The notes below the pieces were generated by a model. The model ran no database searches, was not told where the DNA came from, and was given only the letters and a program-made list of their open reading frames with translations. Shown piece after piece: positions 6,813-12,923 of a DNA stretch of 12,923 nt (the stretch's first letter is position 1; each line of letters starts with the position of its first letter). The stretch spans positions 2,017 through 14,939 of the forward strand of contig JAIFNE010000023.1 in NCBI GenBank assembly GCA_020047875.1, given 5' to 3'. The position numbers and the translations under genes are program-made. Source of the stretch: Hydrogenophaga sp. (GTDB lineage: Bacteria > Pseudomonadota > Gammaproteobacteria > Burkholderiales > Burkholderiaceae_C).

Positions 6813-7793
6813 ATGGCCTTGCGTATTTCTCACGTTCTCATCGCGGTGGCCACCATCGCCACCACCACCGGCGCTTTGGCGCAAGAAAAATTCACGTACC
6901 TCACCAACTGGTATGCGCAAGCCGAGCACGGTGGCTTCTATCAGTCGCTGGCCGATGGCACTTACAAGGCCGCTGGGTTGGATGTGACCATTCGCATGGG
7001 AGGGCCGCAGGTCAACATCGTTCAGATCATGGCCGCCGGGCAAGCCGACTGCGTGATGGGATATGACGTGCAGACCATGAGCATTCGCGAGCAAGGCATC
7101 AACGCCGTGACCGTGGCGGCCTCGTTCCAGAAAGACCCTCAGGTGCTGATAGCCCACCCTGAGGTGAAAAAGATCGAAGACATCAAAGACAAGACCGTCC
7201 TGGTTTCCAGCGCGGGTGCTGTCACCTTCTGGCCTTGGCTCAAGGCCAAGTATGGTTTGAGCGACAGCCAGATGAAGCCTTACACCTTCAGCATCCAACC
7301 CTTTTTGGCCGACAAGAACATCGTGCAGCAGGGTTATCTCTCCTCAGAGCCTTTTGCCATCGAGCAGGCAGCCAAGTTCAAGCCCAGTGTGTTTCTGATG
7401 TCTGACAGCGGCTGGCCACCGTATTCCACCACCATCACCTGCATGGAGAAGACGGTTAAGGAACGCCCAAAGGCGGTGGCAGCTTTCGTCAAAGCCTCCA
7501 TGGAAGGCTGGAAAAAGTACCTGCAGGGCAATCCCTCGGCGGCCAACGCACTGATCAAGAAAGACAACCCGAACATGACCGACGAAAAGCTCGCCAATGG
7601 CATCGCACTGCTCAAATCCAGCGGCATGGTGTTTGGCGGTGACGCGGCCACGCTGGGTGTGGGCATCGTGACCGACGCGCGCATGAAAGCCACCTACGAC
7701 ATGCTGGTCGCCAACAAACTGCTGGACCCCAAGGTGGATTACAAAGCCACCTTCACCGACCAGTTCGTCAAAGGTTTGAAGATCTTGCCGTGA
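6813..7793 (+). CDS. ABC transporter substrate-binding protein, NMT1/THI5 (NitT/TauT) type
   Basis: A 326-residue periplasmic binding protein. The N-terminus is a Sec signal peptide with Arg4, a hydrophobic run and an ALA-Q cleavage site after residue 23. The mature start resembles the NMT1/THI5 family that includes the pyrimidine-binding ThiY: NWYAQAEHGGFYQ at 32-44 and YKAAGLDV at 51-58. These aromatic and His residues commonly shape a pocket for a flat ring in ThiY-like proteins. A GGPQVNIVQIMAAGQADCVMG segment at about 63-83 is the family's second ligand-lining region. The start at 6813 is supported by AGGAGA at 6800-6805 with a 7-base spacer; the open frame upstream to 6612 is not used because it would precede the promoter. 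It heads a three-gene importer operon, and the stop overlaps the ATPase start. The ligand is likely the substrate of the nearby enzymes, but this is inferred. Confidence 0.88.
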   Translation: MALRISHVLIAVATIATTTGALAQEKFTYLTNWYAQAEHGGFYQSLADGTYKAAGLDVTIRMGGPQVNIVQIMAAGQADCVMGYDVQTMSIREQGINAVTVAASFQKDPQVLIAHPEVKKIEDIKDKTVLVSSAGAVTFWPWLKAKYGLSDSQMKPYTFSIQPFLADKNIVQQGYLSSEPFAIEQAAKFKPSVFLMSDSGWPPYSTTITCMEKTVKERPKAVAAFVKASMEGWKKYLQGNPSAANALIKKDNPNMTDEKLANGIALLKSSGMVFGGDAATLGVGIVTDARMKATYDMLVANKLLDPKVDYKATFTDQFVKGLKILP

Positions 7794-8620
7794 GCGCCAT
7801 GTCATCGTCCCATGCAGCGGTGGACAAAGTGAGGGACCAAGCGATTCCTGCGGTGGAGGTGCTGAGTGCAGAGCAGACCTACCCCAACGGCACGCGCGCC
7901 CTGCTTCCAGTCGATCTCAAGGTGCGAGCGGGCGAGTTTGTCACCCTGCTGGGGCCTTCGGGCTGCGGCAAAAGCACACTGCTGAAAATGGTGGCCGGCA
8001 TGCTGGCCCCCACCGAAGGGCGGATACTGCTTTGGCGCAAGCCTGTTCGCGAACTTGAAGCCAGCGGGCGTCGGCTCTCGTTTGTGTTCCAAGACGCCAC
8101 CCTCATGCCTTGGGCCGACGTGCAGACCAATGTGAGGCTGCCGCTGGACCTTGCTCGTCAGCCCAGGGCCGAGTCCGAGCCGCTTGTGGCAGCGTCCCTG
8201 GCCATGGTGGGTCTGGGTCGCTTCGCCAAAAGCCGGCCGCGTGAGCTCTCGGGCGGCATGCAAATGCGTGTGTCGATCGCCCGTGGCCTTGTGACCCAAC
8301 CCCACCTGCTGCTGATGGATGAGCCCTTTGGTGCGCTCGATGAGATCACACGCAACCGCCTGGACGACGATCTGCTCAAGCTCTGGCAGCAGCAAAATCT
8401 CACGGTGATATTCGTCACACACTCCATTGCTGAAGCTGTGTATTTGTCCGAGCGCGTGGTGGTGATGGCGGCACGGCCTGGCCGGGTGGTAGAGCAACTG
8501 GTGGTGGACGAGCCCCACCCGAGAGGACCGGATTTTCGCGTGAGCCAGCGGTTTGCGCAGTACGCCCGGCACCTGCAGGACAGTCTACTCAAAGCCAGCG
8601 ACGAAACCCTTTTGTCATAA
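7790..8620 (+). CDS. ABC transporter ATP-binding protein (NitT/TauT family)
   Basis: A 276-residue cytoplasmic ATPase that powers the importer. All nucleotide-binding motifs are intact: Walker A GPSGCGKS at 55-62, Q-loop Gln101 in FVFQDATLMPW, signature LSGGM at 153-157, Walker B LLLMDE at 173-178 with Glu178 as the catalytic base, and switch His211. The VFQDATLMPW form is typical of the taurine/nitrate/pyrimidine importer ATPases. The GTG at 7790 overlaps the previous stop (GTGA). An ATG three codons later at 7799 is an equally possible start that would give 273 residues; neither has a strong ribosome site, so translational coupling is likely. It is followed by its permease after five bases. 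Confidence 0.92.
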   Translation: MSAMSSSHAAVDKVRDQAIPAVEVLSAEQTYPNGTRALLPVDLKVRAGEFVTLLGPSGCGKSTLLKMVAGMLAPTEGRILLWRKPVRELEASGRRLSFVFQDATLMPWADVQTNVRLPLDLARQPRAESEPLVAASLAMVGLGRFAKSRPRELSGGMQMRVSIARGLVTQPHLLLMDEPFGALDEITRNRLDDDLLKLWQQQNLTVIFVTHSIAEAVYLSERVVVMAARPGRVVEQLVVDEPHPRGPDFRVSQRFAQYARHLQDSLLKASDETLLS

Positions 8621-8625
8621 ACCAG

Positions 8626-9489
8626 ATGAACACCCCCGCTGCTCTGGGTTCTGTGCCTACCGTTTCTGTTGCACCTGCTGCGCCGAGCCCGCGGGTGCCT
8701 TGGATGCAAAACCCTTCAATCGCCAGGGTGCTGTGGCCGCTGCTGGTGGCTGCCCTGCTGCTGTTGGTTTGGCAGGTGTGGGTCACCGTGGCCAAGGTGC
8801 CGGCATTCCTTGTGCCCTCGCCCTGGCTGATCGCCCAGACGCTGGTGAAAGACTGGAGCTTGCTGATGGGTGCCTTGGGCGTCACGCTTCGCATCACATT
8901 GCTCGCGTTCTTGCTCTCTGCGGTGCTGGGAACACTGATCGCATTTCTCTTCGTGCAAAGTCGATGGATAGAGACTGCGTTTTTCCCTTACGCTGTTTTG
9001 TTGCAGGTCACGCCCATTGTGGCCATCGCGCCGCTGATCATCATCTGGGTGAAAGACACCACCATATCGCTGGTGATCTGCGCGACCATCGTGGCGTTGT
9101 TCCCGGTGATTTCCAACACCACACTGGGCTTGCGCAGCGTCAACCCAGGACTCGCGTCTTTTTTCAAACTGCACCACGCCACGCGCTGGGCCACTCTGTG
9201 GCGCTTGCGCATACCCAGTGCATTACCGTATTTCTTTGCGGGGTTGCGCATCTCGGCGGGTTTGGCGCTCATCGGCGCGGTGGTGGCGGAATTCGTGGCA
9301 GGCACGGGCGGTACGGGCACTGGCCTGGCCTACCAGATTCTTCAATCCGGTTACCAACTCAACATTCCCAGGATGTTTGCCGCGTTGGTACTCATATCAA
9401 TCACGGGGGTCGCGCTCTTCTTGCTGCTTGCCTCGTTGAACAAGTGGGCCTTGGCGGGTTGGCATGACAGTGAGGTCAACCAAGGTTGA
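8626..9489 (+). CDS. ABC transporter permease (NitT/TauT family)
   Basis: A 287-residue inner-membrane protein with about six hydrophobic segments, roughly at 33-55, 86-110, 118-141, 145-165, 205-226 and 250-271. The cytoplasmic coupling segment at about 177-208, between segments four and five, includes FFKLHHATRWATLW and ends in IPSALPYFFAGLRI, a variant of the EAA loop that docks on the ATPase. The N-terminal 30 residues are rich in Pro, Ala and Val and precede the first membrane segment. It would act as a homodimer with the ATPase at 7790 and the binding protein at 6813. The ATG lies 5 bases after the ATPase stop. It is the last gene of the importer operon and faces the convergent amidohydrolase gene. 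Confidence 0.9.
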   Translation: MNTPAALGSVPTVSVAPAAPSPRVPWMQNPSIARVLWPLLVAALLLLVWQVWVTVAKVPAFLVPSPWLIAQTLVKDWSLLMGALGVTLRITLLAFLLSAVLGTLIAFLFVQSRWIETAFFPYAVLLQVTPIVAIAPLIIIWVKDTTISLVICATIVALFPVISNTTLGLRSVNPGLASFFKLHHATRWATLWRLRIPSALPYFFAGLRISAGLALIGAVVAEFVAGTGGTGTGLAYQILQSGYQLNIPRMFAALVLISITGVALFLLLASLNKWALAGWHDSEVNQG

Positions 9490-9590
9490 TGGCATCTCTT
9501 GATCTGGCACCCAAGCAGCTTCAAGCAAAAATACCAGGGAACGAGTCTGCCGTGCCAGGGATGGGGGATCGGTAAAAGGGCATGGTGTTG

Positions 9591-10976
9591 TCAGCCGCCA
9601 ACGGTTTGAACGATGTACTGCACCGCCTCGCGGGCATGGGCGGCAAGGCGAATGCGATCGAGGCCGGGAATATCGCCGCCGCGTACCACGGGATTTCCTG
9701 CAACCCACACGGTGTCGGTGTGCAGTGCGCGGCCGCACAGGACCGGTGCGCTGCCGGGGTCGTGCAGGCCCAATGCTGCCGCGCTGTCCAAGCGGTAGCT
9801 GGCCAGGTCAGCGGCTTGGCCAATTTCGATAGAACCGATGCCAGGCAGGCCCAGAACCTCCGCGCCACCGGCCGTGGCCATGCGCACCACCTGGTCGGTG
9901 CTCAACGCTTGCGGGCCATGGCGCAGTCGGTGCATCAGGAAGGCCATGTGCACTTCGCTGAGCATGTCGGCGGCTTCGTTTGACGCTGCGCCGTCTACGC
10001 CCAGCGACACCTTGCCGCCCAGTCGCAGCAGCTCCACCACCGGCGCCGTACCGGATCCCAGCCGCGCGTTGCACTGTGGGCAGTGCGCCATGCCAGTGCC
10101 GCTCTGGACCAGCAGGCGCTGCTCGGTTTCATCCATCCACACCAGGTGGGCGAACCACACGTCGGGACCGACCCATTCGTGGCGCTCAACGAAGGCCAGC
10201 GGCGTGCATCCGTGCACCTCGGCGGTGTGGCGACCATAGTCGGCGGTTTCAGATAAGTGGCTGTGCATGCGCAAGCTCAATGAGCGTGCAAAGCGGGCAA
10301 TGTCGCGCAGCTCCTGCGGCTTGACCGACCAGTTCGGAGTGGTCGGCGCCACCACCACGCGGCGCATGGCGTCGGGTGCAACGTCATTGAAGCGCGCCGC
10401 GTCTTCCGACACGCGGCGGAAGAACAGGTCCAGCGGTTCGGGTGCAATCTGGGGTGAGGGCGTGGCGTCGATCTGCCGCACCTGCGTGGCCAGGCCCCGG
10501 CACACCACCATGCGCATGCCCAGTTTGTTGGCTTCATCGAACACCACGGCCGTCGGGTCGAACGGCATGTCGGGGTAGTGGTGATACTGGTGGTCGGCCA
10601 CCGTGGTGCAACCCGAGAGCAACAGCTCGCTCAGACCCAAGCGCACCGCCAGCCGGAACAGGGCTTCGTGATCGAAAGCTCGTCGGTGGCGCACCGGCAC
10701 GGCCGCCAGCCAGTCGGCCAGGCGCGCATTCAAGCCCGCGGGTAGGCCCTTGAGTAGGCTTTGAAAAAGGTGATGGTGGGTGTTCACCCAGCCTGGCGCC
10801 AGCACACGGTCCGTGGCGTCGTACACCACCTCGCCAGGTTCGGCCGTCAGAGCCCCTATGGCTGCGATCTTGCCCTGGCGCACGCGCACATCGCACTGGC
10901 CCTTGGGTAGTCGCGCTTGCTCGTCTGAGAGCCCGGTCAATACCACAGTGGCATGCTGAATGAGGCAGTCGCTCAT
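9591..10976 (-). CDS. TrzN/AtzB-type amidohydrolase, 8-oxoguanine-deaminase-like
   Basis: A 461-residue cytosolic zinc hydrolase of the amidohydrolase superfamily, in the branch with TrzN, AtzB, guanine deaminase and 8-oxoguanine deaminase. Ligands expected for the mononuclear site are visible: His67 and His69 in VNTHHHL, His240 in SHLSE with Glu243, His277 in WFAH and Asp328 in LGVDGAASNE. The CPQCNARLGSG block at 299-309 and the VNTHHHLFQSL start fit the 8-oxoguanine deaminase-like subgroup. The usual HLAETxxE reads HLSETADY here, so the second acidic residue of that motif is replaced by Tyr. The ATG at 10976 gives a standard N-terminus; an upstream in-frame start near 11039 adds 21 unrelated residues, and neither has a strong ribosome site. 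It probably deaminates a purine-, pteridine- or triazine-like ring; the exact substrate is not determined. Confidence 0.85.
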   Translation of the reverse strand: MSDCLIQHATVVLTGLSDEQARLPKGQCDVRVRQGKIAAIGALTAEPGEVVYDATDRVLAPGWVNTHHHLFQSLLKGLPAGLNARLADWLAAVPVRHRRAFDHEALFRLAVRLGLSELLLSGCTTVADHQYHHYPDMPFDPTAVVFDEANKLGMRMVVCRGLATQVRQIDATPSPQIAPEPLDLFFRRVSEDAARFNDVAPDAMRRVVVAPTTPNWSVKPQELRDIARFARSLSLRMHSHLSETADYGRHTAEVHGCTPLAFVERHEWVGPDVWFAHLVWMDETEQRLLVQSGTGMAHCPQCNARLGSGTAPVVELLRLGGKVSLGVDGAASNEAADMLSEVHMAFLMHRLRHGPQALSTDQVVRMATAGGAEVLGLPGIGSIEIGQAADLASYRLDSAAALGLHDPGSAPVLCGRALHTDTVWVAGNPVVRGGDIPGLDRIRLAAHAREAVQYIVQTVGG

Positions 10977-11242
10977 GCCAGGATCGCGCTCAGAGCTTGT
11001 GTGTGGCCGCGGTGGCCAATGAATGCCTCGCCCTGACACGCCACTGAGTCAATGACGTCTGGCTGAGCGTGCAGAGAAAAACAGCGAAACAAAATGGCGT
11101 GCTCCGAAGGCATACGAATCCCTGCCCGCCCGTTGAGTCTTGCGGGCAACTGGGCGGCTCAAGAGGACATTCCAGGCACGTCCCCCGCTGGGGCACCACG
11201 CTGAACGATGCTATGAGCGCTTTTACTCTCCCGGCCGTGGAA

Positions 11243-11259
11243 CGCAGGATGTATGCCAG
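11243..11259 (-). promoter_or_regulatory. Possible sigma-54 promoter facing the amidohydrolase
   Basis: Read on the minus strand, CTGGCATACATCCTGCG has the CTGGCA block and TGC with GG and GC separated by 10 bases. It deviates at five other constrained positions. The predicted start is near 11232, leaving a long leader of about 256 bases before the ATG at 10976. It is weaker than the three plus-strand sites and could be a chance match. Confidence 0.3.
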
Positions 11260-11287
11260 CCTCAAGTTGCCAAAACGATGCACCGTC

Positions 11288-11304
11288 ATGGCCCGTCTTT
11301 TGCT
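11288..11304 (+). promoter_or_regulatory. Sigma-54 (-24/-12) promoter for the Rieske oxygenase gene
   Basis: ATGGCCCGTCTTTTGCT carries TGGC-C-CG, then TTGCT, with GG (11290-11291) and GC (11302-11303) exactly 10 bases apart. It differs from YTGGCACGRNNNTTGCW at three places (A for Y, C for A at position 6, T for R). The predicted start is near 11315, 86 bases before the ATG at 11401. Its position directly upstream of a catabolic gene, and the two similar promoters elsewhere in the window, raise the likelihood that it is real. Confidence 0.6.
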
Positions 11305-11400
11305 AGCATTCCAAAGCAGAGTAGAAGCGTTCACCTCGCGCCAAGCGGGGCAGGAAATTGCTCTTGAGTTCCCTCAAGCCATTTCAATCAGGAGCGCTCC

Positions 11401-12420
11401 ATGCTGGTCACCCAACAACCCATCTTCCGTCGACACTGGCATGCCGTCATGCCGCTGTCCCAGTTGCAGGACGGCCCCAAACCTTTCACCCTGCTGGGTG
11501 AAAACATCGTGCTCTTCCTGGACGAGCACGACCAACCCGCCGCCTTGAAGGATCGCTGCTGCCACCGTACCGCCAGGCTCAGCAAAGGCTGGTGCAAGAA
11601 CGGCAATATCCAGTGCGGGTATCACGGCTGGGTCTACAACCGCAACGGCCGCGTGATCGAGATTCCCCAGTACGGAGCAGATCGTGAAATCCCCAAGGAC
11701 TACGGGACGCCGGCCTACGCCTGCGTGGCGCGCTACGGATACGCCTGGGTGGCCCTGGAGGACCCGGTGGCCGACATTCCCACCATTCCGGAATTTGAAG
11801 CAGACGGCTGGCGCACCATCTTCCAGTTTTACGAAACGTGGCACACCAGCCCGGTGCGCGCCCTGGAAAACTCGTTCGACAACTCGCACTTCAGCTTCGT
11901 GCACCGCGCCACCTTCGGCGTGGCTGCTTCGCCGAAGCCCAGCAAATACGAACTGATCGAAAACGAGGCGGGCTTTTTTGCCGAGACGGTGATCGACGCA
12001 GTCAATCCGGAAAAATTCCACCGTATCAGCGGTGTGAAGGACCCCATCACCCAGCGCCACATGCGCAACGCCTATTTCCAGCCGTTTTCGCGCCGGCTGG
12101 ACATCGAGTACCCCAGCGGCGTGCGCCATGTGATCATCAATGCGTTCACCCCCATCGACGACGACCGCATGCAACTGTGTCAATGGCTCTTTCGCAATGA
12201 CAAGGAGGAAGACTGTCCGGCACAGATGCTGATCGACTTCGACGAAGAAATCACCCGTGAGGACAAGGACATTCTGGAATCCACCGATCCCGACGCCGTG
12301 GTGGACTTGCGGCGGCGCGGTGTGGAGTATTCGATGGACTCCGACCGTCCGGGCATCCTGATCCGGCGCAAGTTGATGGAAATGTTGTCGGCGGCTGGAG
12401 AGGCCGAAGTTCACCGATGA
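11401..12420 (+). CDS. Rieske non-heme iron oxygenase, single-component alpha-subunit type
   Basis: A 339-residue oxygenase with an N-terminal Rieske domain and a C-terminal mononuclear-iron domain, the size of VanA/NdmA-type demethylases and related monooxygenases. The [2Fe-2S] ligands are Cys53-x-His55 and Cys72-x2-His75 (CCHRTARLS then CGYHGW), with 16 residues between the pairs, as expected. The catalytic iron motif is ENSFDNSHFSFVH: Asp160 as the electron-bridging residue, His163 and His167 as ligands. The third ligand, an Asp in the C-terminal half, cannot be assigned with confidence. The ATG is preceded by AGGAG at 11390-11394 with a 6-base spacer. No ferredoxin or reductase gene is present nearby, so electrons must come from a partner outside the window. 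Enzymes of this type hydroxylate or N-/O-demethylate small rings; the substrate here is unknown, and context suggests an N-heterocycle. Confidence 0.88.
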   Translation: MLVTQQPIFRRHWHAVMPLSQLQDGPKPFTLLGENIVLFLDEHDQPAALKDRCCHRTARLSKGWCKNGNIQCGYHGWVYNRNGRVIEIPQYGADREIPKDYGTPAYACVARYGYAWVALEDPVADIPTIPEFEADGWRTIFQFYETWHTSPVRALENSFDNSHFSFVHRATFGVAASPKPSKYELIENEAGFFAETVIDAVNPEKFHRISGVKDPITQRHMRNAYFQPFSRRLDIEYPSGVRHVIINAFTPIDDDRMQLCQWLFRNDKEEDCPAQMLIDFDEEITREDKDILESTDPDAVVDLRRRGVEYSMDSDRPGILIRRKLMEMLSAAGEAEVHR

Positions 12421-12433
12421 CGGCCAGGTTATT

Positions 12434-12453
12434 GGCCTGAGCCTTGTGGGCTC
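12434..12453. terminator. Possible hairpin between convergent genes
   Basis: Just after the Rieske stop there is a perfect 5-bp stem, GAGCC (12439-12443) and GGCTC (12449-12453), around a TTGTG loop. A GGCC inverted pair lies immediately upstream (12422-12425 with 12434-12437). No T-run follows on either strand, so a classical intrinsic terminator is doubtful. The location between convergent genes is where one would be expected. Confidence 0.25.
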
Positions 12454-12524
12454 GTGGTGGCGAGATCGTTCAGTTCTTCTGTGTCTCGCTGCCTGCGGGG
12501 CCCGTCATTGGCCGGATGAAAGAA

Positions 12525-12923
12525 TCAGCGCGAAGCCCAGAATCCTTGGTGGGGCTCCAGCAACTCGGCCTGGAGCCCAGGTACCGGTCCGATCACCTCG
12601 ATCGTCTTCTGGCCACGCGCCAGAACCTCGCGGCAAGGCAGCGACAGCGTAGGGTTTTCTGCGTGGCTGCCGGTCAGCGCAAGCAGCGCCTCTTCGCTCG
12701 CGCCATACACGATGCGCCCGATGTTGGCCCAGTAGATGGTGCCGGTGCACATGGCGCAAGGCTCGAAGGTGGTCACCAGGGTGCAGCGCGCCAGGTACTC
12801 GCCGGGCCAGTTATCTGCCGCCTGCCGCGCGAGCGTGGACTCGGCGTGGTTCACCGTGTCGATGTTGCCCTGCTCGGCCAGCACCGTTTCCCCATCAGGC
12901 GCCACCAGCAGCGCGCCAAACGG
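12525..12923 (-). CDS. CDA-fold nucleoside/guanine deaminase, 5' end outside the window
   Basis: The visible 132 residues are the C-terminal part of a zinc-dependent deaminase of the cytidine-deaminase-like fold, the group with TadA, bacterial guanine deaminase and other nucleobase deaminases. The frame is open to the window edge and begins PFGALLV, the family's first substrate-binding strand, so roughly 20-50 residues are missing. The zinc site is complete: HAE (His26 and Glu28 of the visible part, Glu as proton shuttle) and FEPCAMC with both cysteines. The tail ends in EPHQGFW, resembling the aromatic C-terminus of many nucleoside deaminases of this class. It uses DTVNHAE rather than the DPTAHAE common in TadA and GuaD, so it is probably not TadA. 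It is convergent with the Rieske gene. Its base specificity cannot be decided here. Confidence 0.82.
   Translation of the reverse strand, partial: PFGALLVAPDGETVLAEQGNIDTVNHAESTLARQAADNWPGEYLARCTLVTTFEPCAMCTGTIYWANIGRIVYGASEEALLALTGSHAENPTLSLPCREVLARGQKTIEVIGPVPGLQAELLEPHQGFWASR

Larger units (their letters stand above)
10977..11400. other. Divergent intergenic region
   Basis: This 424-bp stretch separates the minus-strand amidohydrolase from the plus-strand Rieske gene. I see no gene in it. Its contents are a good sigma-54 candidate for the Rieske gene (11288-11304), a weaker minus-strand candidate (11243-11259), and a GCACCA half-site at 11193-11198 about 120 bp before the predicted Rieske start point. 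A short CCCC-GCT-GGGG hairpin at 11183-11193 adjoins that half-site. The region could be a shared control region for both genes. Confidence 0.55.

Noticed and set aside
9504..9520. Sigma-54-like sequence CTGGCACCCAAGCAGCT with GG and GC 10 bases apart.
   Set aside because: It lacks the TT of TTGC and lies between convergent gene ends, where no downstream plus-strand gene follows. It shows that chance partial matches occur in this window.
9504..9558. Inverted repeat CTGGCAC (9504-9510) and GTGCCAG (9552-9558) between the permease and the convergent amidohydrolase.
   Set aside because: The 41-base loop and lack of a T-run make a terminator unlikely, and a 7-bp repeat at this distance may be chance.
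1..12923. Search for CRISPR arrays, insertion sequences, integrase genes and attachment sites that would mark a mobile island.
   Set aside because: No regularly spaced repeats, transposase or integrase motifs, or flanking direct repeats were seen. Transfer of the catabolic block cannot be claimed from this window.

Overview
The window looks like part of a chromosome from a GC-rich betaproteobacterium, most likely a Comamonadaceae member (for example a Hydrogenophaga- or Acidovorax-like genus). This is inferred from the ispH-serS pair, the base composition and the style of the proteins; nothing in the window proves the genus.

Layout. (1) 1-1580 is housekeeping: the 3' end of ispH, then serS. 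(2) 1581-2053 is a 473-bp gene-free region with a strong sigma-54 (-24/-12) promoter candidate and an NtrC-like inverted repeat about 125 bp upstream of its predicted start point. (3) 2054-6667 is a tightly packed five-gene operon: creatininase-family amidohydrolase, CodA/AtzC-like amidohydrolase, FAD-linked oxidase, flavodoxin-fold NAD(P)H oxidoreductase and Rid-family protein. (4) 6668-6812 holds a second sigma-54 promoter, followed by a complete NitT/TauT/NMT1-type ABC importer (binding protein, ATPase, permease) at 6813-9489. (5) On the minus strand, 9591-10976 encodes a TrzN/8-oxoguanine-deaminase-like amidohydrolase. (6) 10977-11400 is a divergent intergenic region with a third sigma-54 promoter candidate facing a single-component Rieske oxygenase gene (11401-12420), and a weaker candidate facing the amidohydrolase. 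(7) 12525-12923 (minus) is the 3' part of a CDA-fold nucleoside/guanine deaminase that runs off the window.

How it may work together. From 2054 on, nearly every enzyme acts on C-N bonds of small nitrogenous compounds or is a redox enzyme, and the set includes a dedicated importer. Three deaminase-type hydrolases from three families, a cyclic-amide hydrolase, a Rid protein, a FAD oxidase and a Rieske oxygenase suggest a pathway that imports an amino-substituted N-heterocycle (purine, pyrimidine, pteridine, triazine or creatinine-like) and strips it for nitrogen. The sigma-54 promoters and the NtrC-like site suggest it is switched on by nitrogen limitation. The substrate cannot be read from the sequence, and I do not recognise this exact gene combination as a described pathway.
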